A stretch of DNA of 64,000 nucleotides, taken from positions 11,241,591 to 11,305,590 of the forward strand of contig NC_092367.1 of assembly GCF_030848805.1 (NCBI RefSeq), given 5' to 3'. Positions 21,561-33,305 of the stretch are shown here, piece after piece. This stretch comes from Temnothorax longispinosus (Eukaryota > Arthropoda > Insecta > Hymenoptera > Formicidae). Position numbers and translations under genes: made by a program. Within the stretch, counting starts at the first letter, position 1, and the number at the start of each line of letters is the position of its first letter. Under the pieces are notes generated by a model, which searched no databases, was not told where the DNA came from, and saw nothing but the letters and a program-made list of their open reading frames with translations.

Positions 21561-22029
21561 ATTAACTGCAAAGAACAGATTCGAGAACGTCCCGATTGTG
21601 AAAGACGTCGTTGTGCATAGATACGGTCGTGCGTAATTCTCAGTGAATCGGTCGCGCGTGACATAACCAAGTCGGGCCACGTGCAATAAAGGACTAGACA
21701 AACGTGCGTGCATCGTTGGTTCTCGAAACGACAACGAACAGTCGAAATGTCGGAAAGCGAGCAAGCCATTCCATCAATCGAAAAGCTAAAAGGACGTGAA
21801 AATTATCCTTCGTGGAAATTCGCGATAACAGCTTTCCTCGAGCATGAGGACTTATAGAGATGCATTGAAGGAACGGACCCGAACGGAAACGGACGCTCGT
21901 AAACTCGCAAGGGCGAAAGCGAAGTTAGTATTGTGTATCGATCCGATCAATTATTCGCATATACAATCCGCAACCACAGTCAAGGAAGTGTGGGAGAAGT
22001 CACAAGCGGCCTTTGAAGATACAGGATTA

Positions 22030-22259
22030 GAGCCACCGCACAAGACTCTCGTATGGTCACGTAGCGTAACATAACGTGAGTCAACGCACAAGAAACGTAT
22101 TGGTTACGGCCGTTACGACGTTATACGTTTCTTGTGCGTTGATCTACGTTACGTTACCATGCGAGAGCTTGTGCGGAGGCTCTAACCAATACGTTTCTTG
22201 TGTGTTGATTCACGTTACGTTACGCTACGTGACCATACGAGAGTTTTGTGCGGTGGCTC
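22030..22259. mobile_element. 230-bp MITE in Copia gag, TTA duplication
   Basis: GAGCCACCGCACAAGACTCTCG and complement, ~75-bp arms. TTA occurs at 22027-22029 and 22260-22262; removing it restores a continuous gag frame. A 3-bp TTA duplication fits PIF/Harbinger. Confidence 0.88.
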
Positions 22260-24803
22260 TTAACTAGACGGGTAAGCTTACTTCGGACTCTGGCAACGAA
22301 CCAGATGGAGAAATGCAACTCAGTGGACGAATATGTGAATGAAATAATCACCACAGCCCACAAACTGAATGGACTTGATTTCCGAGTGTCCGATGAGTGG
22401 ATAGGCAAATTGCTATTAGCGGGCCTGCCGGACGAGTACCGACCTATGATAATGGGCATAGAAAGCTCAGGTGTGCCAATTACAGCGGACACTATAAAGA
22501 CAAAAATTCTACAAGATGTAAAGGACACGAAAACCGGCAAAGGCACTAATCATCAAACTGCATTTCTTTCACACGGTAAGAAGAGAGGCCCCCGTTGTTA
22601 CAAATGCAACAAGCTTGGCCATATATCAAATCAGTGCAAAAGCAAGCCGAAAAAGGAAACACCCGAGGATGTACGAAAACCCGACAAGGCCGACAAAATA
22701 AAACTTCCAAGTAAAGAGAAAGCCTTTATTACCTTTTTGAATTCTTCAAAGAAGATTACGGACGGACGATGGTACGTAGATTCTTGCGCATCAAGTCATG
22801 TAACTAACCAAAAGAATTGTTTGCAAAATAAAAGGAAATGTACCAATATGAGCATTTTGGTAGCAAATAATAGCGCGGTAAATGTCAAATCTATAGGTGA
22901 TGTTACCATCCCCGTATTGTCAGGAAGAGGCATAGAAGAGATTACTGCAAAGGAAGTAATGTACGTTCCCGGAAGTGCGGCAAATTTACTGTCAGTAAGT
23001 GAAATGGTAAACAAAGGATTATCAGTAATATTCACCCCACATGAAGCTTATATTCAAGATGACGGAGACAGATTAGCCACAATATCACTTGAACAAGGTA
23101 TCTACAAGATAGATATGCCGAAGAAGAGGATATATTTTGCGACTAAAGGAACAAGTGCAGAGATTTGGCATAAGCGTCTCGGCCATTTAAATTACGATAG
23201 CACCATAGCACTTAGCAGCGAATCAACTACAGGTCTGAAACTCCAGAATAAGGAAATACCAGAATGCATCCCGTGTATCAAAGGTAAACAGCAACGCAAA
23301 CCATTTCCCTCTAGCAAAAGACGAGCCAGTCGCCCATTGGAATTAGTCCATTCGGACGTGTGCGGACCGATGGAGACGAAGTCTATCGGAGGGTCAAGAT
23401 ACTTCCTTACGTTTATCGACGACTACAGCAGAAAGGTATTTGTATACTTCCTTGAAGAGAAGAGTCAAGTCAAAGAGTCTTTTATGGATTTTAAGAACTT
23501 CATGGAAAACTATACAGAATATTAAAAAAAACGCTTAGAACAGACAATGTCTGGAATACGTAAATAAAGATTTGAAAGATCTGCTGAGAAGGTCTGGTAT
23601 AAGGCACCAATTAACTATAAGGTATATATCAGAACAGAATGGTGTAGCCGAGCGAGAAAACAGAACTATTATAGAGAGAGAGTAAAGAGCATGATGTTTG
23701 GAGCGGAACTGCAGTCTACTTACTGAACAGATCGCCAAACTCCAGTGTTAAACACAAGATGCCAGAAGAGCTATGGACAGGAGAGAAGCAAGATCTGAGC
23801 CATTTAAGGATATTTGGTTGCAGAGCTTTCGCATGTACCCAAGGAGCTGAGGAAGAAACTGGATCCCAAAGGAAAAGAATAAATATTTGTAGGGTACTGC
23901 GAAAACTCCAAGGGATATCGACTGATGGATCCCGAGACAAACAAAATAATGAGAAGCCGTGATGTGACATTCCTAGAAAACTACAAAGAGAATGGTACGC
24001 AGGATTCTGACTTTGTCCAGTTTCAGATATCTGAAAAGACAGACGAAGAGAGGGCAGATGACGATGACGAAGAAACAAACGAGAGCCCTGACGCAAATAC
24101 AGAAACACTTTCGGATTACTCAGGCTGTATAGCAGAGGATCCACAACCAATAATAATCGAACCAATGCCTCGCAGATGAGCACGTACACCTAAACCAATA
24201 AGGAAAGACGACTACTGCATGTACTACACCACAAATTACACTTCGGATAATCCGGAAACAGTCACAGAAGCACTGGCGTCACCGGATAAAGACATGTGGA
24301 TGGAAGCGATGAAACAAGAGTACAAATCGCTGGTAAAAAATGACACATGGACTGTTGTGGACTTGCCACAAGGTCATAGAGTACTCGACACGAAGTGGGT
24401 GTTTAAACGAAAGCAAGATTCTCTTGGAAGGACTCAATGCTACAGAGCAAGGCTAGTCGTAAGAAGATGCGCACAAGTGGAAGGTATCGATTATCAGGAA
24501 ACTTATTCGCCCGTGGTACGATATGCGTCTATTAGATTTGTATGTGCCTTGGCGACCAAGCACGACCTGCACATTAGTCAGATGGATGTAACTGCAGCCT
24601 ACCTTCACGGTTACATTAAAGAGGATATATACGTACGACCACCGAAGAAATTCAGGAAACCAGGTGATGAAGACAAAGAGTATGGAAATTGAAGAAATCC
24701 ATGTACGGCCTTAAACAGAGTAGACGGGCCTGGAACGAGAACCTAAACGACGCACTAACAAAATTAGGTTTTGAGAGATCACAAGCTGACTGCTGTATAT
24801 ACT

Positions 24804-26766
24804 GTCACGACTTTTTGCACTCCCGGACCGCGCCGGGACGTGTGCCGGATCAAAAAAAGAAAAGGAGAGAAAAGTGATAGGCTTCTCCGACGATTCCCTC
24901 GCACCTCCGACACTCCACGAAACGATCTTGCTGTTGGGCGCCAGACGCGTGAATTCGCGTCCGCGAAATCGCAAAAGAAAACCGAGACGAGACGCGAGAC
25001 GAAACGTGCGGATGTGCGAGGAATCGGCTAGCTCGACATAAGGGCTGGGGCGGGGGTGATGAAGGGCGGCGCGATATCCGGCGGGGTGACACACAATAAA
25101 TGAGGCCACGAACTCAAGCGATTAACAATTCAAAAATAACATTTATTCCTTAGTAATTCGCGGGTGAAACAATAAATGCCAATTCGGCTTCAGTCAATTG
25201 AACAAATCAAATAGTCAATCACGCGGGCGTCAGAAATGAAACAACAAAATTTTGGTAGCGCGGACGCCAGAAATGAACGGAGTATTACGGTATCGTATAG
25301 CCAACGCGCAGTCCTAAGGGTGCCCACTCTCCCCAATATTATTTAGAATACAAGATTTTTGACATCAAATTCGTAATCAGCACCCTCGAAAACCTATATG
25401 CGCATGCTAATAATTTTTCGTTTCAATATGATTTATGTTATAAATATAAATTAAGCACCAACATTATTTCAGCAGTACTGCCAACTTAAATTGACGCAAA
25501 AAATTAGAGCGCGCGAGTTAACGCCTTATTCAACCGGCTTCCGAGTTAACGCCCTTTCCAACCGGCTTCCGAGATAACGCCTTTTCCAACCGGCTTCCGA
25601 GATAACGCCCTTTTTCAATCGGCTTCCGAGCTAACGCCTTTTCCAACCGACTTCCGAGTTAATGCCCTTTCCAACCGGCTTCCGAGTTAACGCCTTTTCC
25701 AACCGGCTTTCGAGTTAACGTCTTTTCCAACCGGCTTCCGAGTTAACGCCTTTTTCAACCGGCTTCCAAGTTAACGCCCTTTTATTCGGAAGCGACGATA
25801 TGGTCTCACAGGAAAGATCGCGAGAGGACGGTACGTCACGCTCGGAGCCCGTGAACGCCACGCCTGGAGTCGCACGAGAATTCTGTCGCCAATTTACCTT
25901 GCTCTAACGCAAGTGGGAATCGGGGCGCAAGCCATGTCCCCACGTAATGAGGACCGTACGCAACGCAATAACGCGCAATAAATTTTGGTGCGATCGCAAG
26001 GAGACGCGGAATATTATAACTAACGCGAAAATACAAACTTACTTTAACGCAAGAAATAACCAAGGGTAACGCAAGTCATTCGGGCGAATACAATACTCTG
26101 TCTTCAGTGATTTTCGTAACGCGCAGAATGATACGCCGAGATACTCGAAATAGCGCGAAATACTGGAACGAACGCGAGGAAAAATGTACGGAATTACCGC
26201 GAGCAATAATAACACGCAATCACGACGGCACTGAGCCTATCGCGAGAATGGAGTAACTCACGCGAATAAGAGAAGGCATCGCATCGGTGAGGTTGCCCAC
26301 AAGTACTTGATACCGACATGTAAAGCCACGACGCCGCTCTCCGGTGCGCGCTCTCGTCCGGGAAAAACGTTTGTAATATCGCGACACGCACGGTCCCTTG
26401 AGACCGAGTATCGCATGGCGATCGACAGCGAGAGCGAAGGGCCTCGGGATGGTATCGTGGCCGCGGAATCGGGATAAAGACGTGATAGCGAGCCTCTGGA
26501 GATCGCGGTAGATTCGTTGGCGAAATCCGGTAACGCGAGTCCGTTTTCGTGCAATGTCCGCGCTCGCGGTTGCGTCTCGCGCACACAGTGTTCACGACGT
26601 ATCGAATTACCAAACATTACTTATGTTGGAATGTCGTCCGCGTCGGCACATCAATCGCGTTAACAGGCCGTTTATGTAGGCTAATTGCCTTAGAAAATTA
26701 TGCGTGTTAGAATAGTATGTTCGGATGCGTTGTTTCGGTAATTGCGTGTAAGAAGTAGTGTAAGAA
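24804..26766. other. ~2 kb GC-rich segment replacing Copia RT end and RNase H
   Basis: Copia homology stops after ADCCIY and resumes at IIINHLS. Between them is sequence with many CGCG and ACGC words, unlike the AT-rich surroundings. It contains a tandem repeat (25530-25790) but no recognised reading frame. It begins TGTCACGACTTTTTGCACTC, which resembles an LTR start, but no matching end was found. Confidence 0.5.
25530..25790 (+). repeat. ~29-bp tandem repeat, about nine units
   Basis: Units of the form CCGGCTTCCGAGTTAACGCC plus a C/T-rich spacer, with single-base differences and AACC/AATC variation. Confidence 0.9.
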
Positions 26767-26905
26767 AATGGTGACATCATCATCAATCATCTGTCCACAA
26801 CTGAGATGATAGCTGACGCTTTAACTAAAGGACTGTACGCGCCCAAATTTAAAAAATGTATTACTCGCATAGGATTACAAGAAGATTGTTAAGATTATTC
26901 GTACA

Positions 26906-26913
26906 GGCGGGGG
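26906..26913 (+). other. Polypurine tract of Copia
   Basis: GGCGGGGG immediately before the 3' LTR. Confidence 0.65.
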
Positions 26914-26980
26914 TGTTAGGCTGTGTGTACAAAAATCCCTAGATTAGCACTCATGTGCAATACGAGTTACCACAACAGAT

Positions 26981-28604
26981 CCCTGGTAACACAGTCTGAT
27001 AGTTCAGATACGTCCCGAAGAAGTGCATAAGAAAACAGTCAAAAATTGCGACAGAAGTGCATAATATCTGTGTTTAACGAGTACTTACTGTACTATTGCA
27101 GTAGTCTGCTGTAAGAAGCTATATACGAAATTTTATACTATTTGTTAAAAGTAAACATGCAGCAGAAATGTGAAAACAATATGGAAGTATCTGCCCAACA
27201 GAAAAATAACAGCAAATCGCGTTAGACTCTTCACGCACACTTGACTGCTTTTTGCAGCAGAGTTTTGAGTACAGATCCGACCGGCAAAAACGTGAAAAGA
27301 ACGTGCAAGCATCTGCCCGTGAGAAAAAGAGCAGTCGAGTGTGCTAGACGCTTGAAACATATTTGCAGCAAAATTTCACAAGTGTATGTCGCTTAAATTG
27401 TTGTTTTTGCCGTACAGATGCGACCGGCAGAAACGCGAAAAGAACGTGCAAGCATCTGCCCGTGAGAAAAAGAGCAGTCGAGTGTGCTAGACTCTTGAAA
27501 CATATTTGCAGCAAAATTTTACAAGTGTATAATGTCGCTTAAATTGTTGTTTTTGCCGTACAAATCCGAGTGACAGAAATGCGAAAAAAGCGTGCAAGCA
27601 TCTGCCCGTCAGAAAAAGAACAGCCGAGCGCGCTAAACTCCCAGACAGCACAAATTATTTATAAAATATTTTTAAAATATTTATAAAAAAGATTTAAATA
27701 TTTTGAAAATATATACGTTGAATATTTTGTAAATATTATAATGTCCGGAAATTAAAAGTATCTAAAAGATTATAATAAATATTTTGAAATAAAGTGTAAA
27801 TAATTATCATCAATATTATTAAAGTTGTTTTTAATATATGTTATATAAATATTTATAGAAATAATTACTGTAAGTTAACTGGAGATTGTGAAACTGTTAT
27901 AGCTTCGTGCTGTAAGATGTAGGCTATACGCCTATACGGTCCATTTTGGCGTTACGAATTTCGAAAAATGTTTGATTGATAAATCAGATGTACGGTATAT
28001 ATTCTGCCAAAATCATTTGTATTTCTGCTGCTCTACTTTTTACGCAAGCATCTGTCGTAATTCTTGTTGAATTCTGCTGTATGTGCTAGTTTGCAACGAT
28101 ACCGCTAGGCGGCGCATAATGGTAAAACTAACTCGTAAGTAAATTTCAGTTGGGATCTAATATAAGCAGAAGCAGGCCTCCGGCGAAGCAAAATCATGAC
28201 ATTCGCGACAATATCTTCGCCAGCAATGCAACGTAAGGCTTACCCAACACCACTGCGGTGCTATAAATATAAAAAATATTTTTGTAAATTATTTTAATCT
28301 TCCTAAAAAAATATTTTAAAAATATTTTGTGCTGTATGGGTAGCAGTAGGCGATGCTACAAATCTGGCGCGATTATGTTGCACTGCGATTTGCGCAAGCA
28401 TCTGCCGCATTTCTTGCACTATTCTGTTATATGTAGATGCGTACACATATCTTCCACAATTCTATTGCACTACGACGAGCGCAAGTTTCTGCCAATAGAA
28501 AAATAGTCAAAGTTGGAAATAAAAAACGCATGATCTGCCCGAAAGTTAATGCACGACTTTTCGTGCAGTCTTACAGCAGAATTGCAATGAAAATGTTACC
28601 AGGG
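26981..28604. mobile_element. 1.6 kb element CCCTGGTAACA in 3' LTR
   Basis: CCCTGGTAACA and TGTTACCAGGG are its ends; AT appears duplicated at the LTR junctions. It contains ~143-bp tandem units from about 27279 (GCAAGCATCTGCCCGTGAGA in each) and a nested element at 27651-28341. No protein is recognised. Confidence 0.7.
27651..28341. mobile_element. Nested element CAGACAGCACAAATTATTT
   Basis: The left CAGACAGCACAAATTATTTA and right AAATATTTTGTGCTGTATGG are inverted copies. Both flanking zones are built of self-complementary AAATATTTATAAAATATTT words. Confidence 0.65.
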
Positions 28605-28724
28605 ATTATCTAGTTTCTCATCTTATATATAATATGTATTCTTGGTAGCCGCTCTTCCTGTAACACATAACGTAATATAATACTTCCTTCTTCCGTTTCA
28701 AATACCGTAACCGACACGTTTTCA

Positions 28725-30006
28725 CCTATTAGAAGTTAGCCCCCCACTTTTAGAATTAACATATTTTCACAGTTGTGCTGAATTGTGCTAGGTTTGTGCT
28801 ATATTGTGCTCGCATATTATAACCATAATATGAAAAATACGAAAGAAAATTAAAAAAAAAACGAATTTTTAGGTTAGCCCCCCCACTTTTCGTTTTTTTC
28901 AATTTTTTCGATTGTGCTGAGTTGTGCTAAGTTGTGCTAACATTGTGCTAAAATATTATTTTAAAAAAATAATAACAAAAAGAGTTACGATAAAAAAATA
29001 AATTATATCCAAAAATGATTTTTTTATCGTAACTTTTTTGTTATTATTTTTTTAAATAATATTTTAGCACAATGTTAGCACAACTTAGCACAACTCAGCA
29101 CAATCGAAAAAAATGAAAAAAACGAAAAGTGGGGAGTTAACTTAAAAATAATTTTTAGGTCAGCCCCCTAATTTTCGTTTTTTTCAATTTTTTTGATTGT
29201 ACTGAGTTGTGCTAAGTTGTGCTAACATTGTGCTAAAATATTATCTAAAAAAAATAACAAAAAAGTTCAATATTTTTTTATCGTAACTTTTTTTGTTATA
29301 CTTTTTTTAAAATAATATTTTAGCACAATGTTAGCACAACTTAGCACAACTCAGCACAATCAAAAAAATTGAAAAAAACGAAAAGTAGGGGGTTGACCTA
29401 AAAATTTTTTTTTATTTTTTTGTATTTTTCATATTATGGTTATAATATTCGAGCACAATATAGCACAAACCTAGCATAATTCAGCACAACTTCCGGTTTT
29501 CTAGGAACAACAATGTAAAGAGCACTTTACTCTTGAACGCTCAAATTTTATAATTCAGATTTGTAATAATCTAGTGGTGAGTGTAATATTAATTACCTAA
29601 GACCTCTCTTTAGGTCTGCAACCCCCTACTTTTCGTTTTTTTCAATTTTTTCGATTGTGCTAAGTTGTGCTAACATTGTGCTAAAATATTATTTTAAAAA
29701 AATTATAACAAAAAAAGTTACGATAAAAAAACATCGTAACTTTTTTTGTTATAATTTTTTTAAAATAATATTTTAGCACAATGTTAGCACAACTTAGCAC
29801 AACTCAGCACAATCGAAAAAATTGAAAAAAACGAAAAGTGGAGGGCTGACCTAAAAATTCGTTTTTTTAAATTTTCTTTTGTATTTTTCACATTATGGTT
29901 ATAATATTCGAGCACAATATAGCACAAACTTAGCACAATTCAGCACAACCGTGAAAATGTTAATTCTATGTTAATTCTAAAAGTGGGGGGCTAACTTCTA
30001 ATAGGT
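28725..30006. mobile_element. 1.28 kb multiply folded element in 3' LTR, ~9-bp duplication
   Basis: Ends ACCTATTAGAAGTTAGCCCC and complement, flanked by CACGTTTTC (28716-28724) and CACGTTATC (30007-30015), identical but for one base. Inside, three further palindromes (about 28872-29150, 29155-29400 and 29620-29850) share AGCCCCCCACTTTTCGTTTT ends and TTGTGCTAA iterations. A 9-bp duplication would suit Mutator-type elements. Confidence 0.75.
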
Positions 30007-30116
30007 CACGTTATCTTTCTCTGTGCCTTCCCAATTTTAACAAAATTGCTCGAAATCACCCACACAGCAAAATATATCTGAGATATAGCCAGATATCTGT
30101 ATGCCTACAATTTTAA

Positions 30117-30882
30117 GGTAGTCGTCTCGTCAGGGCATGTATTAGATAAAGTTTTCGATTTCGGATTTTATATCAAATTATATGATCAGCTTTGCAGTCG
30201 ATTTTTTCTGTGGCTCCTTACCGACTATTTACTCTAGAAAATCGATCTCGAAAATCACAAATTTTGCATTACTTCATACAGACGGCCAGAAAAAGAAGGC
30301 TCTATCACGGTTTCAATCACATATTTTTGCATTTTTCGATTAGATGAAGTGAGAAAAAACATTGCTTTTTGTACATTAGATTTCAAAGAATCCGATGCAA
30401 CCATAAAATATATAGTTTACCGGAGATTTCGCTGCTAATTTTTTAGTTTATTTTAGTGAAAATGCGGTAATCGAGCAGACATTTTTTGGTCGAAGTAAGG
30501 TTGGGAAGACTTGGCAACGCCGCTGGCTAATCACTGTAGTTGCAGGTTATGTGGCTCGTCTTTCTTAGCCGAATTGGATAGTGATTGACACCCCTGTCAT
30601 GCGTTTTGAAACCCTTTCTCAGTAATTGTCAAAATTCAATCGAAAAGGAGATGTAACCTCACTTGTAACCTTTCTCGACGACTCGCATGATCAGCTGATC
30701 AAAACGGAGTCAAATGAGAAAAATCACATAATTTGGAAAAAGTAACATACTTTGTCACGTATAAAATTTTACACCATAATTCATAAAATTATTTTTTCCT
30801 TAGCAAAAATTGCCTGAAATATATTTCTGAACGTGAAAACCTACAAACAGTCACATGACTAGCACGTAGCGAGACGCCTACC
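30117..30882. mobile_element. 766-bp element with TTAA duplication
   Basis: GGTAGTCGTCTCG and CGAGACGCCTACC ends, TTAA at 30113-30116 and 30883-30886. The copy at 44775-45835 is continuous across this point (ACAATTTCAAGTCAAATCTG). No transposase frame. Confidence 0.82.
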
Positions 30883-31270
30883 TTAAGTCAAATTTGAGAT
30901 ATCTTATTTTCAGATATCTCAGGACAGACTATCTGCAGGACATCATTACTCGATATCACATTATATCTTGGAAAAAGACATCTCTGCAACCAAATCATTT
31001 GCAATCAAATATATGGTCGATTTATAGTTAGCTCTTATATTTTATAAAGATCAACTCAAGTTTATTCGTAGCCAATAAAACAATCCGAGAGGACTTGGAC
31101 GCCGTACGGATTCGTCCCAACGAAAGCCACACGCCGCAAGGAAATTTGAAAAATTATCACCGGGCGGCGCCGGAGGTAACAAACGCGGCGCAAAAACAAC
31201 TCGCCGCGAGGGGACTTAGAAAACTTTTGTTGGGGCTGCGCCAGAGGTAACGACCGCGGCGCAAAAGCAA

Positions 31271-32462
31271 GGTAATTATTTAGTAATACGGACCACCCTC
31301 CAATGACCTTGACCTTGACATATGTTGTCAAGGTCATCCTCCTGAGTGACCTTCAGAAGTTTTTAGCCGGCGGTCGTTATTCGTTAAAAAGTTATTAACA
31401 AAAAAAGGTTCGAAAATATAGCAGCTATTTTGAGTATTGAGAGGCATAAACGACCAATATTACGTCTTTTTTTTTTAGTAGCGAATATCTCGTTTCGCGT
31501 AAAAGTTGCTGCTTTACCAAAACACAACATTTAAAGCAGTAAATTGTTGATAAATTGAAGTCTTTTTGTTAAAGCAGAGAATACTTTATTTCGCGAGAAG
31601 TCCCTGCTTTACCAAAAAAAGAAATTACAGGACGAAATAATAGTATACATATATTATAATAATTATTACTTTATTAATAATTTTTACGCGGTTCAAAATT
31701 TAAATCCACCATTTCTTTGAAAGACACTGTAGCTGTAAACTCGACTACGTCGATTTCGCCCAAATTCCTACAAATTTATGAAAAATATTTAATAAATGTA
31801 CATATTTAATATATAGTGATCAAAAAATAAAAGTATTACCTCGTGATTTAAATAACGAAACCTATTTTTGACATTTTGAATAAATATTATAGTAATTATT
31901 ATCATTTTGTCCTGTAATTTCTTTTTTTGGTAAAGCAGCGATTTCTCACGAAATAAAGTATTCTCTGTTTTAACAAAAAGACTTCAATTTATCAACAATT
32001 TACTACTTTAAATGTTGTGTTTTGGTAAAGCAGCGACTTTCTCGCAAAATAAAATATTCTCTGCTTTAACAAAAAGACTTCAATTTATCAACAATTTACT
32101 GCTTTAAATGTTGTGTCTTGGTAAAGCAGCGACTTTCTCGCGAAATAAAGTATTCTCTGCTTTAACAAAAAACTTCAATTTTTAAACAATTTACTGCTTT
32201 AAATGTTGTGTTTTGGTAAAACAGCGACTTTCTCGCGAAATAAAATATTCTCTGCTTTAAAAAAAAAACGTAATACTAGTCGTTTATGCCTCTCAATACT
32301 CAAAGTAGCTGCTATATTTTCGAAACTTTTTTTGTTAATAACTTTTTAACGAATAACGACCGCCGGCTAAAAACTTCTGCAGGTCACTCAGGAAGGTGAC
32401 CTTGACAACATATGTCAAGATCAAGGTCATCGGAGAGTGGTCCGTATTACTAAATAATTACC
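31271..32462. mobile_element. 1.19 kb foldback, 8-bp duplication AAAAGCAA (Merlin-like family)
   Basis: GGTAATTATTTAGTAATACG ends, AAAAGCAA at 31263-31270 and 32463-32470. Arms of ~230 bp include GTCAAGGTCAT and TTAACAAAAAAAG-type blocks shared with 52206-52568 and 55815-56520. The right half has ~95-bp tandem units starting at 31929, 32024, 32120 and 32215. Confidence 0.88.
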
Positions 32463-33099
32463 AAAAGCAATATGCCGTGAGGGGACTTAAAAAATTTTCG
32501 CTTGGGCGAGCGTTAGTAACATGCGCTGCCGCGACGCGGCTATATGCGCTAGTATCTTCTCGTAAGCAAAAATCTTTACGCACTTAATAGGATAAAAGGC
32601 GAACCTAATACTTGGCTCTAATATTTGTTGTGATATCTCCGAGATATCATATACAGTGCAGAGATGGCAAAATGCAAAATATTAAAATAGTATCAAAGTA
32701 TAATTTTGAATTTATTGCGAATTCTTATGAAAAAACTTTTTTTTATATTTCAAGAAAGACTCAGAATTGGTGACATAAAAATGAATTTTTTTTGAACTCT
32801 TAAGAATCATTTTAGAACAGAGAATAAATACGGAAAAAGAAATAATTTCATAAATCGAGAATTTAAAAAGAATCCTTTTCTTTTTGCTATTTGAGTTGTA
32901 TATAACATATCTGGTTTTAACTGAGGCATAGATATCCGATATATATGCAAAATCAGATATCATATCTGAGATAAAATTATCATGGCTTTTTATAATCTTG
33001 GCGATGTCTCTGAGATATTCTCATGATATCTTGCGCAATCAGATATTCCGTCATTCGGATATCTTCTAGATGTCTTGGTGATATATTTTGCTGTGTGGG

Positions 33100-33305
33100 A
33101 ATTGAAGCAAATGTACGGGAAGTTGCCAGCATTATAAGCAATCACAGGTTTGCGCGATTTTGCTCAAACACGCTTTGCTATCTGGGTAGTTTCCACTGCA
33201 AAAGAAACGCAAATTTTAATACAATAGATATTGTATAAGTATAAAGAAAAAAGCGAAGGCTCACCTCAGGATGGACAGTAGTCAAAGAGTTATAACATTA
33301 CATAG
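33100..33305. other. Spacer with Penelope-adjacent fragment
   Basis: TAGTTTCCACTGCAAAAGAA near 33188 is the complement of sequence at 44490-44510 that borders a Penelope-like end. Nothing else was identified. Confidence 0.35.

Larger units (their letters stand above)
21747..26892 (+). pseudogene. Copia Gag-Pol, broken
   Basis: Gag starts MSESEQAIPSIEKLKG at 21747 and meets a TAG at 21856-21858. Further on are a knuckle CYKCNKLGHISNQC (~22595), a protease motif YVDSCASSHVT (~22774), the integrase HHCC region WHKRLGHLN with CIPCIKGK (~23165-23290), and SDVCGPM with TFIDDYSRK (~23350-23430). A frameshift follows 23525. RT pieces VDLPQGHRVLDTKWVFK and ISQMDVTAAYLHGY run to SMYGLKQSRRAWNENL (~24700). 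The YVDD block and RNase H are missing, replaced by a ~2 kb unrelated segment. The tail STTEMIADALTKGL (~26800) leads to the stop at 26890-26892. It cannot encode active proteins. Confidence 0.88.
20609..30042 (+). mobile_element. Copia LTR retrotransposon with AAATT target duplication
   Basis: LTRs start TGTTAGGCTGTGTGTA and end CCAATTTTAACA. The host flanks carry AAATT at 20604-20608 and 30043-30047, a 5-bp duplication that proves the outer boundaries despite the size. After subtracting insertions both LTRs are ~212-215 bp. Gag, protease, integrase and RT are degenerate. It lies in PFAS intron 3, antisense to the gene. Confidence 0.9.
26914..30042 (+). repeat. Copia 3' LTR with two large insertions
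   Basis: LTR sequence remains at 26914-26980, 28605-28724 and 30007-30042. The breaks coincide with terminal inverted repeats of the two inserts. Confidence 0.88.
30059..33099. mobile_element. Repeat element CCCACACAGCAAAATATATC, copy with two inserts
   Basis: Ends CCCACACAGCAAAATATATC and ATATATTTTGCTGTGTGGG. Subterminal zones are full of AGATATCT/GATATC words, and the centre holds ~68-bp GC-rich tandem units (CCGCGAGGGGACTTA). A second, less interrupted copy is at 44775-45835. Inserts are 30117-30882 and 31271-32462. Confidence 0.8.

Noticed and set aside
24711..25109. 132-codon minus-strand frame over the GC-rich segment
   Set aside because: Low-complexity arginine/serine-rich translation of GC-rich DNA, overlapping Copia RT on the other strand; no family resemblance.
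25530..25790. Regular ~29-bp repeats resembling a CRISPR array
   Set aside because: There are no unique spacers; the units are directly tandem with point differences, in a eukaryotic transposon context.
26981..28604. LTR retrotransposon inside the Copia 3' LTR
   Set aside because: The ends are inverted (CCCTGGTAACA/TGTTACCAGGG), not direct LTRs, and no coding sequence is present.
31929..32270. ~95-bp tandem repeats as a possible satellite array
   Set aside because: They are confined to one arm of the Merlin-like foldback and partly mirrored in the other arm.
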